From positions 1-21,675 of the forward strand of contig QXVZ01024046.1 of NCBI GenBank assembly GCA_008931825.1: a DNA stretch of 21,675 nt. Reading direction: 5' to 3'. The DNA comes from Phallusia fumigata (taxonomy: Eukaryota; Chordata; Ascidiacea; Phlebobranchia; Ascidiidae). The notes under the pieces were generated by a model, which saw only the letters and a program-made list of their open reading frames with translations, ran no database searches and was not told the origin of the DNA. Both the position numbers and the translations under genes were made by a program. Shown piece after piece: positions 1-10,269 of this stretch (its first letter is position 1; the number at the start of each line of letters is the position of its first letter).

Positions 1-476
1 CTCAAATGTTTACCACCAAAAAGGCAGTATTGGCGGTGATTGATGTTTAAGTTTTTATCGGACAAAAGCTACTGGTGCGCAGAAAGGTATATAGGATACA
101 ACTTATGTTTGAAAAGGAGAATAGTGGTATAGACCAAGTGGTTTACAATTTGTAATTGATTTTTGAGGTTTTACGGATGCCATTATAACTTTAGGAACAC
201 TAAATACGGTTCCGTTAATAATTCTTATTACGAACGCCTCCCCCTTTTCACGTGTCCATGATATGTAAGTCTCATTATGCTACTGATAATTAAAAATGTG
301 AATAATAATGCATGTTGCTTTTAACAAATATTTTTGCCAGTATATATTTATGACAACAACGTGTCATGTTGTTCAGCCTTCGTTTATCAATGTATGCGTT
401 GGATCAATTTTCGACATATACTTGTAATTTTCCGCAGTTGGCTAACTTAACAAAAAGGTAACAACAAACCATTCAC

Positions 477-2573
477 CCAATCCTAATATAACATAGTTGA
501 AAGTGTGAGCTAATATGATCCAGGTTGTGCTGATGAAGCGAATCCCGTCCAGCACAGGAATGGTGCCAGGCTTCTTTTTCATGTCTAAGATTTGTTGGCC
601 GTTTGAAATAACCGAGAAACATCGTAGGACTTTGCCTGAAATATTTGGGACTTTGAAGTTTTAGCTTTGTTGGTTCAGTACAGACGTCCCAGAGTGCACG
701 TAGCAAACAATAATATCGTTTTGCAGCAGATACAAAAAATGTGGACATAGTCTTGTCTACACAATTTCTAATATACATAAAATTATGGAGCAATGTTGTT
801 GAAATATTTAGAATCTGTGAAGGTGAATTCGGGGCCAAAACATCAACGGACATAGATTCAACAAACAAACAAACAAGCTCATAGGTTTGTCGAAATGTAG
901 TCTAAAACTTTTGGCAATTGTGCACAGTTCACTCAACTGACCTGCTGTCGAAAGTTGTTTATCCGGTTGTTCGATGACAATGGCTTTTGTTAGGATCCTT
1001 TCCGTTGCATGGACGGTGGTGGCAACAACGACGCAGGAGACCAATAGAGAGCTGATCACTCTAAAGTCCAAAACACAAAAAAGAAACAGTAACAAACTGT
1101 TTAATCCCTATGTTGACCACAAATTGAAAGTCTGAGACACCGACTCACATGCCTATAATGTCGGTGATTGAAAGGCGGTCAGGCGGAACGGGGCACGTGA
1201 CTTCCAGAAGCAAGGAAGATGGGTAAAGCTGTTCAAGGATCAATCTCACTGAGGCTTCGGAGCAAATATGTGGAAAACAAGATCCCAGTGTGATATCCAT
1301 CGGATAAGCGCCTGGATAGGGCTAAACAAACATAAACTGAGTGGCTACGTCATCGGTCGGCAAACATTTGAACGCAGCGCACCAGTTTATATAATTTATT
1401 AAAATCTTGATAACTTCGCGTGTATCACCACTCTTTAAGTTCTGCGTTAAATCTGTAAAATCTGATTTGTACTCTGCTGTTCGTTGCTGCAGTTGCACTG
1501 CACTTAAGGTTAAAAACTAAAGTGGTCGCTTTATTTGGCTTAAAAATGCATTAGAATGCGAACTCCTAAATCACTTGGCGTGCCACGAATAATCACTTCG
1601 CGTGTCAACTGTGGGCTACAAACAGTTGTCGAAAGTTTGGAACTATTTTGTTTGTGCATACTACACTAGTAAAGGCAAAGTTCTCCCTACCAAGTAGCGG
1701 AATCCCAGGTATGAGTTGCACCACTTTCCACTTGCCGCTTCGCCCACCGCCGACCAGCACTCGTAATAATGACCCGGCCATCTCACGTTCGCCTCCAGTA
1801 TCCCACTTTCGGGAGTTCCCCACGAATCAAACACTGCAGAAGTAAAGCTAAATCAACGTCATTAGTATCTGATGGTATCGGCCTTGACCAGCAGTTGTCA
1901 ACTTAGGGTGAATATGTTGGTACATATGGCAAGAGACAAAATGCAGACGAAGGGGAATGAACGGGATTAAAAATTTGCTAAATGATATACAACTACACAC
2001 TCTTTAGCCACATTTGTAATATTTGCAAACTTTGACATACTTTTCAGCGCATAAAGCTGCTGCTGAGAAGTTTCATTTATTAGGGCCTCCCATGCCAAAG
2101 TACATTCCTTCAAGTTTGTATTTTCTTCGGTTGTACTGATATTCTTGCTCAATTCATTTGCTTTCAATAGCGCTCTACAAAGCAAACAATGCACATTGAT
2201 ATTAGTAACTAGTGCAACATTTGTAAAACATTGAACTAAATCATGCTATTTTTATCGTGTTATAAGCAATATTATTGGTTTCAACACAAACAAACCGCTG
2301 TAATTAAACTTACTCCTGAAATATCACTAGAAACTTGTTAAGTCCAGTCCTTGAAGGGGCAGGAACGTCAGCTAAGGCTTCGAAGAACGGATTTACTTCC
2401 TTGCGTTGCCACTCCACCAAGTCCTCATCTTTTTGTTTTTGCAATATCGCCATGTTTCTGACAAGGCTTGGGTCGGCTGCTGACTCGCTAACTTCTTTTT
2501 TTGCTCCAAACTGCTGCCCCGAAACCCAGGAACAGCTTAACCAAACCCCCCAAAGCAGAAATGTTAACTCCAT
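477..2573 (-). CDS. NRF-6-like acyltransferase 3 family membrane protein, gene A (5' half; 3' end outside window)
   Basis: Six exons on the minus strand: 2314-2573, 2041-2174, 1691-1833, 1149-1321, 942-1060 and 477-635. All phases join in frame, giving about 329 residues. The ATG at 2571-2573 starts a signal peptide (MELTFLLWGVWLSCSWVSG). Exons 2-4 carry the extracellular NRF domain, with CTLAWEALINETS, then ALKMFDSWGTPESGILEAN across the exon 2/3 junction, and the cysteines of HYYECW, KWCNSY, GSCFPHICSEAS and VTCPV. Exon 5 encodes the first membrane span (VISSLLVSCVVVATTV). Exon 6 starts the acyltransferase-3 domain with CFSVISNG and the R-x10-H motif (R309, H320) of LDGIRFISTTWIILAHT. Family knowledge: NRF-6/NDG-4 relatives are multi-pass membrane proteins thought to move or acylate lipids or small molecules. 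The remaining membrane spans would lie left of position 1. Introns are 139-366 bp. Confidence 0.85.
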
Positions 2574-4626
2574 TGTCAGCTTAATGAATTTCGACTTCTA
2601 GGGACATAATTGCAAATTAATATACATTTTAAAGAGTGTCAAGCATAAACAAAACAGTTGCTATTTGCCGAGGTAACAAACTGTCTAAAGATAAGCAAAA
2701 ATGAAAAGGTGTAATTGAACTATACTGGGGTATCCCATGTGGGCTTACAGGTGTCATAAGGTACCAGCATCCAAACAACCTTCTGAAACTTATTTTAAAA
2801 AAGTATTCCTAGACATTTAGATACAGGCTGCTCGATTTTTAAACCAAACCTAGACTATTCAAATCTGAGCAACCTTTAAAACCTAAAGGCTAAAACTGAC
2901 ATCATCACACGTTATGTTGTTCTGTGACCTCCCATTCCGACTGCATTTTTACAAACTATTGTCTCGCAAATATGTAACAAAATAAATCTAACACAGGTAC
3001 ACAAGAAGTGAGTTTGAAACTGATGATGACAAGAGTGATTGTTAAAATGTTTTTATCACTATTTATTTACGACATAAAACTCTCTGGCAGTTATGTCCTA
3101 TTAATAACTGATACAGTTTGTAAAACTCACCACTACCTTTTGCATTAACCAGCTGTTTTGCGATGGTAATGGTAGAACCCCGGACAAGCCGTGCAATGTA
3201 AAATTGAAACAGAAGCTTTGAAAGTAAGTAACATTCAGTGAACTTTGTTCAGGTTAATAGGAGAAATCATCCAAGGGGGAGTAAAGCAAACACTTTTGTG
3301 TTGAGTTTGAAGTAAACAAACTCCCCTGCTTCTGAACAGACACAATGCAAACGGTAGAATACGAAATGCTGCTGTGCTCGCCGGCCGACTTTAGAAGTTA
3401 AATATTATCCAACGTAGTAGCTCAATTCTCTGTTGAATAATCGAGTGTTGGTTGAGCTAATACGTGTAATAAATCGAGTTAAATAACAAATCTAATTAAA
3501 CGAGTGTTATGGCATCTGTGGATTGTTTGTAACCGGCCCGAGTGATGCGAGTATAGAACCTAAAAAAACAACATGAATAACTAATTCAATATCTGTGCAC
3601 AAGCAAACATTTTGGTATTTGAGACTTACCTTGCTTAAAATTGCTACCCGTGTTGTTTCGGCTATCCTCTTTAACCTTGCGTTATACGCATTTTCACACT
3701 TGATAAATGTTAACCGTGGTCTTACAGACATACTGACTTTCGGCGATTAGTTGTTAACACGAGTTTTGAGGTGAAAGCTGGGTGTAAGCACACAAAAAGC
3801 TTTCATTTGGTTCTAAAACATTGCTACTAGCTAACATGATCGTTAGGAAGTTATAAAAGGCAAGATATGGGGCAACCCTTCGGGGCACACCCTGAACGTA
3901 AAACCGCTTTTATACAGCGCACTGTAAAGTAAAGGAGGAACAAAAAAGCTATGGTGTGGAAGCAAGGTATAACTGTGACCCTGTGCTTTATACTAGTTTG
4001 AAGTAATTATTTCATAATGTGAGATTTGAAAACGTTTATGACTGGTAAAGAAGGAACTAAGAAAGGCAAACGTTGAAAACATCAGTCTTGCAAAATGTTT
4101 AAATTTTTCTAAACCTTACACTCGTCGGTAAAGTTTGGGTCAGCACCTTAAATGATAAAATTTTGTTCTCGATAACGTTGTTTTACTAAACTCAAGTACA
4201 TTGTGATATACTGCGACGTAACTGCAAATATCGGCATCGACAGGAAACAAACAATGTCATCTAAAATAAATATTAGCTTTCATGGAAAGTTAACACTGTA
4301 AATGTACTGCGAATTAACAAGAAATAAAAGTGCAAAAAAGTTGGTGTACAAGATTTTCAAGTTTGTCTCAAATGCAAGTGCTTTAGATAGAAACGAAATA
4401 AGTTTGTTGCCCTTTTCTGCGTATGCTGTACCATCATCGATGCTGTTGTCCTAACATCCACACGGAATTGAATGTCGAAGCCAAAAGAGTCACAGCAAGA
4501 AAGTACGATAAATCGTTAACAGACTTGCTCGCCATTTAAAGTCCGTATATGCCATTAGTCTCGGGGTGCAATGTACCAGTTAGCCCCAGAAAACAACCTC
4601 AGCAACCAGAGGCATAAATTAGCCCC
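2574..4626. other. intergenic, gene A start to gene B end
   Basis: About 2 kb of AT-rich DNA between the start of gene A and the stop of gene B. Apart from the weak two-exon candidate at 3479-3731, I see no coding block, RNA gene or clear repeat. The 3' untranslated part of gene B and the promoter of gene A must lie here. No AATAAA was found on the minus strand close below the gene B stop. Confidence 0.5.
3479..3731 (-). CDS. possible two-exon small protein (60 aa), unrecognised
   Basis: An ATG at 3729-3731 opens 34 codons (MSVRPRLTFIKCENAYNARL and on) that end at a consensus donor, AAG|GTAAGT, at 3629/3630. A pyrimidine-rich acceptor (TTGTTTTTTTAG) at 3560-3561 leads in phase to 26 more codons and a TAA at 3479-3481. 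The intron would be 70 bp. The product is short, basic and matches no family I know. The splice sites are good, but a 60-residue ORF arises easily by chance. It could instead be untranslated leader of gene A, which starts about 900 bp downstream on the same strand. Confidence 0.25.
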
Positions 4627-6631
4627 CTATCTTGCGTAATCGGGGTCGTATTCGTAAGGGGGCAACTCCTTTTCAACCCCGGCGTTTTTCAGCATCTGTC
4701 GAACTTCCAAAATCGCGCGATTTAACATCTTAGCCACCTCGGGCTTGAACGGGTTGAACGGAAACTTTTTAGATTTCCTCTTAAACTGTCCGGTCGTCTC
4801 CTGGCTCAGGCACGCGAGACGGGATTCTAGGTCGCTAGGGTGCAGCAAAGGGTTAGACGCAAAATTGACCATTTCCCGAACGCTGCCAATCGGGTCGCTG
4901 ACAATATCTTCGAAATAAATAACCAGATAGGGTTTTCCACTCTTGATCACCTTCTCAGGAACAGCTTTCCAGTGGCGGATTGGTTCAAGGATTGACTGCT
5001 CCGAAATGGCTGCAAAAAAACAATCACATGATCGGTACATAAAAGTGTTGGGCATGTAGGATATGAACTGAAAGAGTATTACGATTTATGTATCTGCAAA
5101 CAGTGTGCCATTGACAACGTAAGAAATATCAACAAATCAGCCACGTCCACAGCGCTGGTAACAGGTAGATTATTAACCCTCTTTACGTTAAACTTCACAA
5201 CATTACATAAGAATAACGTTTCTAAACGAGCACATTTGAAGTGTCGCCCAATTTACCGAAATCGTAATAAGACCATCCATGTGCTTAAAACAGTTTGGTT
5301 GTTGAGGTGGTTTATGATGAACTTGGAGACATCCTTGTGTGTATTTAAGTTATTTGTTTTTAAGTGCGACGCTGGGTGTTGTGCTTGTTAATACACAACA
5401 ACAGTTTGAAATCGAATGATTCAAGGCGCTCGACAAATATACAGACATCAAAAACTTAATTGGGATTCGTACCCGGGTCGTCCCGCCTTTGAACGCCGTA
5501 AAAAAAGTGGGAATTGAAAAAAATCAAGAGCAACTCTTGGGCTAAAAACAAAAACACTGGGTTTGTAAATGAGAATATCACATAGAAACAGTAACTTTAG
5601 AGACGATTTTGCCATAGGGTTTCACCAAGTTCCGCAAGGCATTAAGACTTACCGTATTTGGGTTGCAGAAAGAGGTCTTGTGGTAGAGAGCCTGTGTGGA
5701 AACCCCCAGAATAAAGGTAGTTAAGATAAGCGAGCAGAGCGCGATAAGGATTTCGTATCACCACCACAACACGCGACTGACTAGGTCCCGCGCCTCCAAA
5801 GAGGTGATCTTTAATAAACTCCGATCTGGCCGAATTTGTCTCGCCGAGCAAACCTGTTAAAACGCAAAAGATGTATGTTTTTTTATTTTTTATACGTTCT
5901 CTGTTGCCCGGGGAAAGTCGAAACAGATAACCAACAAACAAAGTCTAAGGACGTTCCCACTCCTCGTTTGGACAAGTAAAAGGTTAACTTCTTAGTGCAG
6001 TGATTCCCAATCGGAAAGAAGAGGGAATTTTATGAATTAGGGGAGGAATTTCCCCGTTATAGATAAATTATTCATGATGTATAGGTAGACCAGTGGTCCC
6101 AGACCTTTTAAAATTACCTTATATAACTTTTTGTCTAGTTGGGGAGGAATGAAATATTTCAATTTCAGAGGGGGGAATGCGTGAAAAAAGGGTCAGAAAC
6201 CTCTGTCTTAGTTTGTCTGCTGTGGCGTCATAGTTTTTTTGACGTACGGTATTTATCGTTAGGTTTTACCCTTTTAAACCTTAAGAGCGCTTGGGACCGA
6301 TTAAAAAAATAACATCAAACGTCAGTCATTTTAATAGATGGCAATCGGCTAAACAAAAGAAAATAATATCTTATCAATAGCAAACCTCCTACCATCACGA
6401 TAAAGATTGCTATCTGAAAACACGCTTCCAGTGAAGATGCCAGTCGCTTTTTCAAGAAGGTATCTCGTCCAGGTGTTGCCCGAACCGGGATAGGAGGCGA
6501 GCAGAGTTTTGGAGTAGGATCCTGGAGGAAGAAGATGGATGTTTCCGCATCTATCGTCTTCCACCATGGTCCGGTAAACTTTTACCGCTCCGATTGCATC
6601 ACAATCATTAAGCTTTTGGGTCAAGTTAAAT
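4627..6631 (-). CDS. WSCD-type sulfotransferase, gene B (last three exons; 5' end not found)
   Basis: Three minus-strand exons, 6393-6631, 5653-5853 and 4627-5009, join in frame and end at the TAG at 4627-4629. The first carries the 5'-phosphosulfate loop ([20 protein letters not shown]) that binds PAPS. The second has the 3'-phosphate site ([18 protein letters not shown]). The third has a conserved [12 protein letters not shown] segment and a basic [10 protein letters not shown] stretch like WSCD1/WSCD2. The likely role is a Golgi-type carbohydrate sulfotransferase; the exact substrate cannot be seen. The first exon opens in phase after a good acceptor, so an upstream exon is expected, but none was recognised in 6632-6930. 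An in-frame ATG at about 6565 is a weaker alternative start. The KTH-containing segment usual between the two PAPS motifs was not found, so a small exon may be lost or unrecognised. Intron 5854-6392 (539 bp) contains a MITE; intron 5010-5652 (643 bp) holds nothing I recognise. Confidence 0.82.
5998..6205. mobile_element. non-autonomous hAT-like MITE in intron of gene B
   Basis: A 208-bp element starts CAGTGATTCCCAATC and ends GGGTCAGAAACCTCTG, whose reverse complement, CAGAGGTTTCTGACCC, is a degenerate inverted match. It is flanked by near-perfect 8-bp duplications, tcttagtg (5990-5997) and tcttagtt (6206-6213). CAG-type ends with 8-bp target duplication are typical of hAT elements. It has no coding capacity. 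A second CAGTGGTCCCAGACC motif sits inside at about 6090. Confidence 0.7.
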
Positions 6632-6930
6632 CTAGAGATAAAGGAAACTTATGTATTCTTTACTTTTTCGCGGGGCTCGAGGCCGAGGACGAATCCCGAT
6701 CAGGTGTTTTTTTAAGTCTGTGTATGTATCGAGTGCCTCAAACCATTTCACCATGTGCATTTGAATTTGGTTCGTTTCAGAGGATAAGCACTGCCATCAC
6801 GGTTCTCCACCATGACTTTTTTTAAATGTTTCCCAATTTTAGAAAGTTAGTAAATTCAATTCTGGCAAACCAACGGGTTCGGTTAGATAAGAGAAATGTG
6901 GCTTATTTTTTTTGCTCGGGTAAACACAAG

Positions 6931-7412
6931 TCATCGGGATAGAATTAGAACTAACAAACTTGTAAACGCAAGTCCAAATGCGCCAACCATTTGGTCACCT
7001 TGGAATCCGAAATTATGATCGCCGGCAGTTACATACACTTGGTAAGCCTGAAGGGTGCGGGTTGACCTGGTATATCCAAAATTCCAAAACGTATCTGGTG
7101 CATAGATAGTGTTTAGAACTTGTTGTCAATCGCAGCTAGTTAGCTTAAGTAGTTGGTGTAACATTTCCCATTCTTTAAAACAATGTTTGCCAACGCTCCT
7201 ACAACACTGGGGCGGCGCTTGGAATTTTTCACATGGCCTGCGGTCGCAAAAACAAACCTTGATGTCATATGTCCACATCTACAGGAGTTTGTATCTGTCA
7301 CTACAGCAATAGGGTAAAAAGAGCGTTCACAAGTAAGAAGACACTGAGAAGTGGTGGTTGCAGTAGGGAAGGAGTGAAAAGCTGCATCTGGTCTTGGAGT
7401 GGAAAAACATCC
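6931..7412 (-). CDS. WSC-domain protein with hydrophobic C-terminal tail, gene E (3' exons)
   Basis: Reading right to left, 7258-7412 encodes the start of a WSC domain: GCFSTPRPDAAFHSF, then QCLLTCERSF and NSCRCGHMTS. Block 7203-7237 (35 nt) continues with PCEKFQAPPQC, and exon 6931-7094 finishes the domain with STRTLQAYQVYV. It ends in a hydrophobic tail, VGAFGLAFTSLLVLILSR, before the TGA at 6931-6933. The cysteine spacing and the closing AYQVY fit the WSC carbohydrate-binding fold known from WSC and WSCD proteins. The tail suggests a GPI signal or a short membrane anchor. The 108-bp intron 7095-7202 is ordinary (GTAGGA donor). Only 20 nt separate 7237 from 7258, which is either an ultrashort intron or a frameshift. 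An N at 7415 lies just upstream of the acceptor, so the 5' exons are uncertain; open reading to about 7590 may belong here. No other program-like support is available. Confidence 0.6.
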
Positions 7413-8137
7413 CTNGCAGTAATTTAACACAAACAAACGTTTTCATATGTTTTCCTTCTGTCGACATTTCCCTCGGAGCCAAACACACATAAACTTTGCC
7501 TATGAAACACCCATTTTGAAAAGGGGCTTCAGCCTGTATTAGAAGTTTCACTTTGCCGACCTCAGGATCATCATTCACACAGATACAACATGACTTTTAT
7601 TCCGACCGGCTGTGTACAAAGCCTAACCAAGCCACTAAAGTCAAATATTTACCGACGTAGTTGGCGCTATTCCATACAAACATCATTCTAGGTCCTTGAC
7701 CACGGGTGCGGTGGTATTTTTTAACCCTGGGCTCGAAAAGTAGCTTTTTTTGCCAGGTTAATGGTTACAAGGGACGTGCATAAATGTCAGTAGTCGTAAA
7801 CAGGCGTTTTACAAGTCTGAAAAGCTGTGCCTATGAAGTTAATATTTTTAGCCAAGAACCTGGCTGAATTTATCGCGCCAAATGTGTTTTTGCGTGTCTA
7901 TCTTGTTCTAGTCTAAAAGTTTAAACATTTTTGTAAGTTAAGTCGCAATTTTAGTTCCAGATTACGCAAAATAGACTGAATTTTCAGATTTTGGTTAGGT
8001 GTAAAATCGACCCGGTTTTAAGCTTTTAACAAGCCTAACACAGGCTTATGATCTGAATACATCGTCTTGTGTGAAACAATAAATATTGTTTGTGGCAAAA
8101 CGTTGCCACCAATACATAAAGACAACGGCTAACGGCC

Positions 8138-8202
8138 AAATTAACTCAAATTAACTCAAATTAACTTAAATTAACTCAAACTAACTCAAATTAACTCAAA
8201 TT
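8138..8202. repeat. 10-bp minisatellite, about 6.5 units
   Basis: The unit aaattaactc is repeated about six and a half times with two single-base variants (aacttaaa and ctaactc). No link to a gene is visible. Confidence 0.9.
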
Positions 8203-8891
8203 GAAGCTAAGGGCTACACCAAACATCTTGCTGCAAAAATCCTTTTAAATGTATTTTGTCAACTACCACATGTTTGAAGAGACCCTGTAAAACAGTTTAC
8301 AATCCTATGGTAACATTTAGCACTGGTTTGTCATAACACCTGCGGTGATGTATGCGTTTGCCTATACGTTCGTGTGAATAGAACGACACGATACCACATG
8401 CAGCAATTGTGTCACATCTTTTGTTTCGAAAACCTGTGCGTTCGAGCATTTCCGTTTTGCGATTGTTGAACACGGTAATACGTACTGCAGCTATTTGAAA
8501 CGTTTCCCCCCTCCTCTCCCATACCTCTTATCAGCATTTGATGAAATTAGCCTTATATTCAAGAAATCAGCAGTCCATAACCGCATACACACTATATATC
8601 GTCCAGTGAGTCATCGACTTGTTTGTTTGCGTGTGAACATAACGTTTCAACGTTGGTAACTATTAGCGACTGTTTGCTGACAAATGTGTCACTACCTTTT
8701 TTATCACGGTTAACCAAAAGTAAATATTCTGCACAAGCCAACGATGGTTTATTTAGAAACGGTTTTACACCACAGACATGCTTGGTGTAGCTCGCAATAT
8801 CTTAAACTTCATTCGCAGAATGCTTTCTACATGTAATGTACCATGTTTAGGTACACAATTTCACGGTTTTCAATAGTCTTAGTAAGAAGAT

Positions 8892-8977
8892 ACAAGCCAG
8901 TACTTGTGTGTAAAATATTCTGTTACACAGCATTTATCGAAAGATAGAACATGTTTTGCGCACAAATACTGGCTTGT
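8892..8977. repeat. inverted repeat, 19-bp arms
   Basis: ACAAGCCAGTACTTGTGTG at 8892-8910 matches the reverse complement of 8959-8977 at 17 of 19 positions, with a 48-bp loop. It may be the ends of a very short foldback element. The loop is too long for a typical microRNA precursor. Confidence 0.6.
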
Positions 8978-9812
8978 GTATTTTTCTTGATGTCATGTTT
9001 ACGTTCAGAACTATTAAAGTGGTACAGGTTGAGCAGTAAATACAGCGAAATTAAAAAGGTTACTGTTTCCAAAGTCAAGCATACAAGTTTTTAAAGATTC
9101 GGAACCCGCTCACTTTGGCTTCCTAACTACCCTTGCGCATGAAAACTTATTTGGCTTTGTTGATACGGTATAGCGATACTAGATGTCACTGTTATACATG
9201 CGCGAATTTTAAAAGGAAATATATACTGCGACTGGCCACGGCTGTTTAACCACTTTGTAGAATGCAAATAGCCTTGTCGGCTTGCGAGGTCGCTTTAAAC
9301 GAGCGTGAAAAATACGAAAAATGAAATATTTGCATTTATTTGAGGAAACACGAAACCCCTTCGAACAGTCATGAAATCCTCTAAACACGAGGACAGCAAG
9401 TGTTGAAAAGTTTGCAGGTGAATATTTCCCGTGCAAGTTTCGGAGCTTTCGGAACTCGATCGTGTCCGCAATCGTCTTCGATACAAATCGCTCATAGTAA
9501 AGTCGAAGTTTGAGATTTACACAGAAAGAACTTGCAAACAATAGGCGTCGATTTTTTAGCGATTTATATTTCGTGTGAGGTGGCGAAATGATTAAATCCA
9601 AGCGGTCTGACACGTGATCGAATTACACAACGTGCACCTATTGGTTTATAACATCAATATACTCTCTGTTATCGTTAAAATTAATGGTGCATGTAGCACG
9701 AGATACATAGAGACGTGCAAAATTGGGATGACGGAAACGAAATTTACGTCGCATGCCTTGCACGTGTTTGGTGTAAACCAGTCATAATGAACCCAGGAAA
9801 TTTCTGGAGGGG

Positions 9813-9898
9813 CAGTATAGACTTTTTATAATGGCTGCCACCCTAGAAATTTTCAGTGGGGTGGCCGCCACCCCTGCCACCCCGGAAATTGACGCCTA
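9813..9898. repeat. GC-rich transposon-like fragment
   Basis: A run of GGGGTGGC and its complement (GCCACCCC) ends in CCGGAAATTGACGCCTATG, in sharp contrast with the AT-rich surroundings. The outer end and the internal inverted GC blocks resemble the terminus of a DNA transposon. The other end and a target duplication were not found. Confidence 0.35.
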
Positions 9899-10081
9899 TG
9901 GTTGACAGTCCTCCCAACAGGGACCACGTAAAGTTGAGTATTTTAAACTGATAACGCAGATGTGTTTATCATTTAGGTGTTCTTTGTGACACACGTGCTA
10001 TATGCGAGAACTCGATATCACTGTTTTTGCGTTTCTTTTCTTAAGCTTACCAATCCCCGCACAAATGTACACCTCCGATTG

Positions 10082-10091
10082 TTTATTTATT
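10082..10091 (-). promoter_or_regulatory. candidate polyadenylation signals of gene C
   Basis: On the minus strand, two overlapping AATAAA hexamers occur about 180 nt below the gene C stop. AT-rich DNA gives such hexamers by chance, so this is only a candidate. Confidence 0.3.
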
Positions 10092-10269
10092 ATTCGACTG
10101 CTCAAAAAAATCTGGAAAAACACAAGTTTGCAGGCGTTTATTGCAAATATTGCATAAGATAGAGGTGGCTAAGTATTTAACAAATTTGCTTAGGTTATGA
10201 CTTATCATAAATTATTTAGTTTCAAAGTTTTACACAGAAAGGCGGTAAACAGAAAAATTGATCTAAAGT

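Larger units (their letters stand above)
7413..10269. other. gene-poor stretch between gene E exons and gene C end
   Basis: This holds the unresolved 5' side of gene E, the 3' untranslated part of gene C, a 10-bp minisatellite (8138-8202), an inverted repeat (8892-8977) and a GC-rich repeat fragment (about 9813-9898). Minus-strand open reading at about 7440-7590 could be an upstream exon of gene E, but neither its frame nor its ends can be fixed. The 134-codon minus-strand ORF at 9209-9613 has low-complexity composition and no recognisable motif. Confidence 0.5.

Noticed and set aside
473-868. 131-codon minus-strand open frame overlapping gene A exon 6
   Set aside because: It is a shadow frame: the correct frame of 477-635 carries the acyltransferase motif LDGIRFISTTW.
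1975-2040. extension of gene A exon 2 to a donor near the end of its open frame
   Set aside because: The donor at 2040/2041 (AAAA|GTATGT) gives the family-like ALKMFDSWGTPESG junction in phase; the longer version does not.
6668-6705. tRNA B-box-like GGACGAATCCCG, with a similar motif near 5463-5480 on the minus strand
   Set aside because: No A box, no cloverleaf and no acceptor stem were found; at most a decayed SINE relic.
9209-9613. 134-codon minus-strand open frame
   Set aside because: Composition is low complexity, there is no known domain, and a second overlapping frame is equally open.
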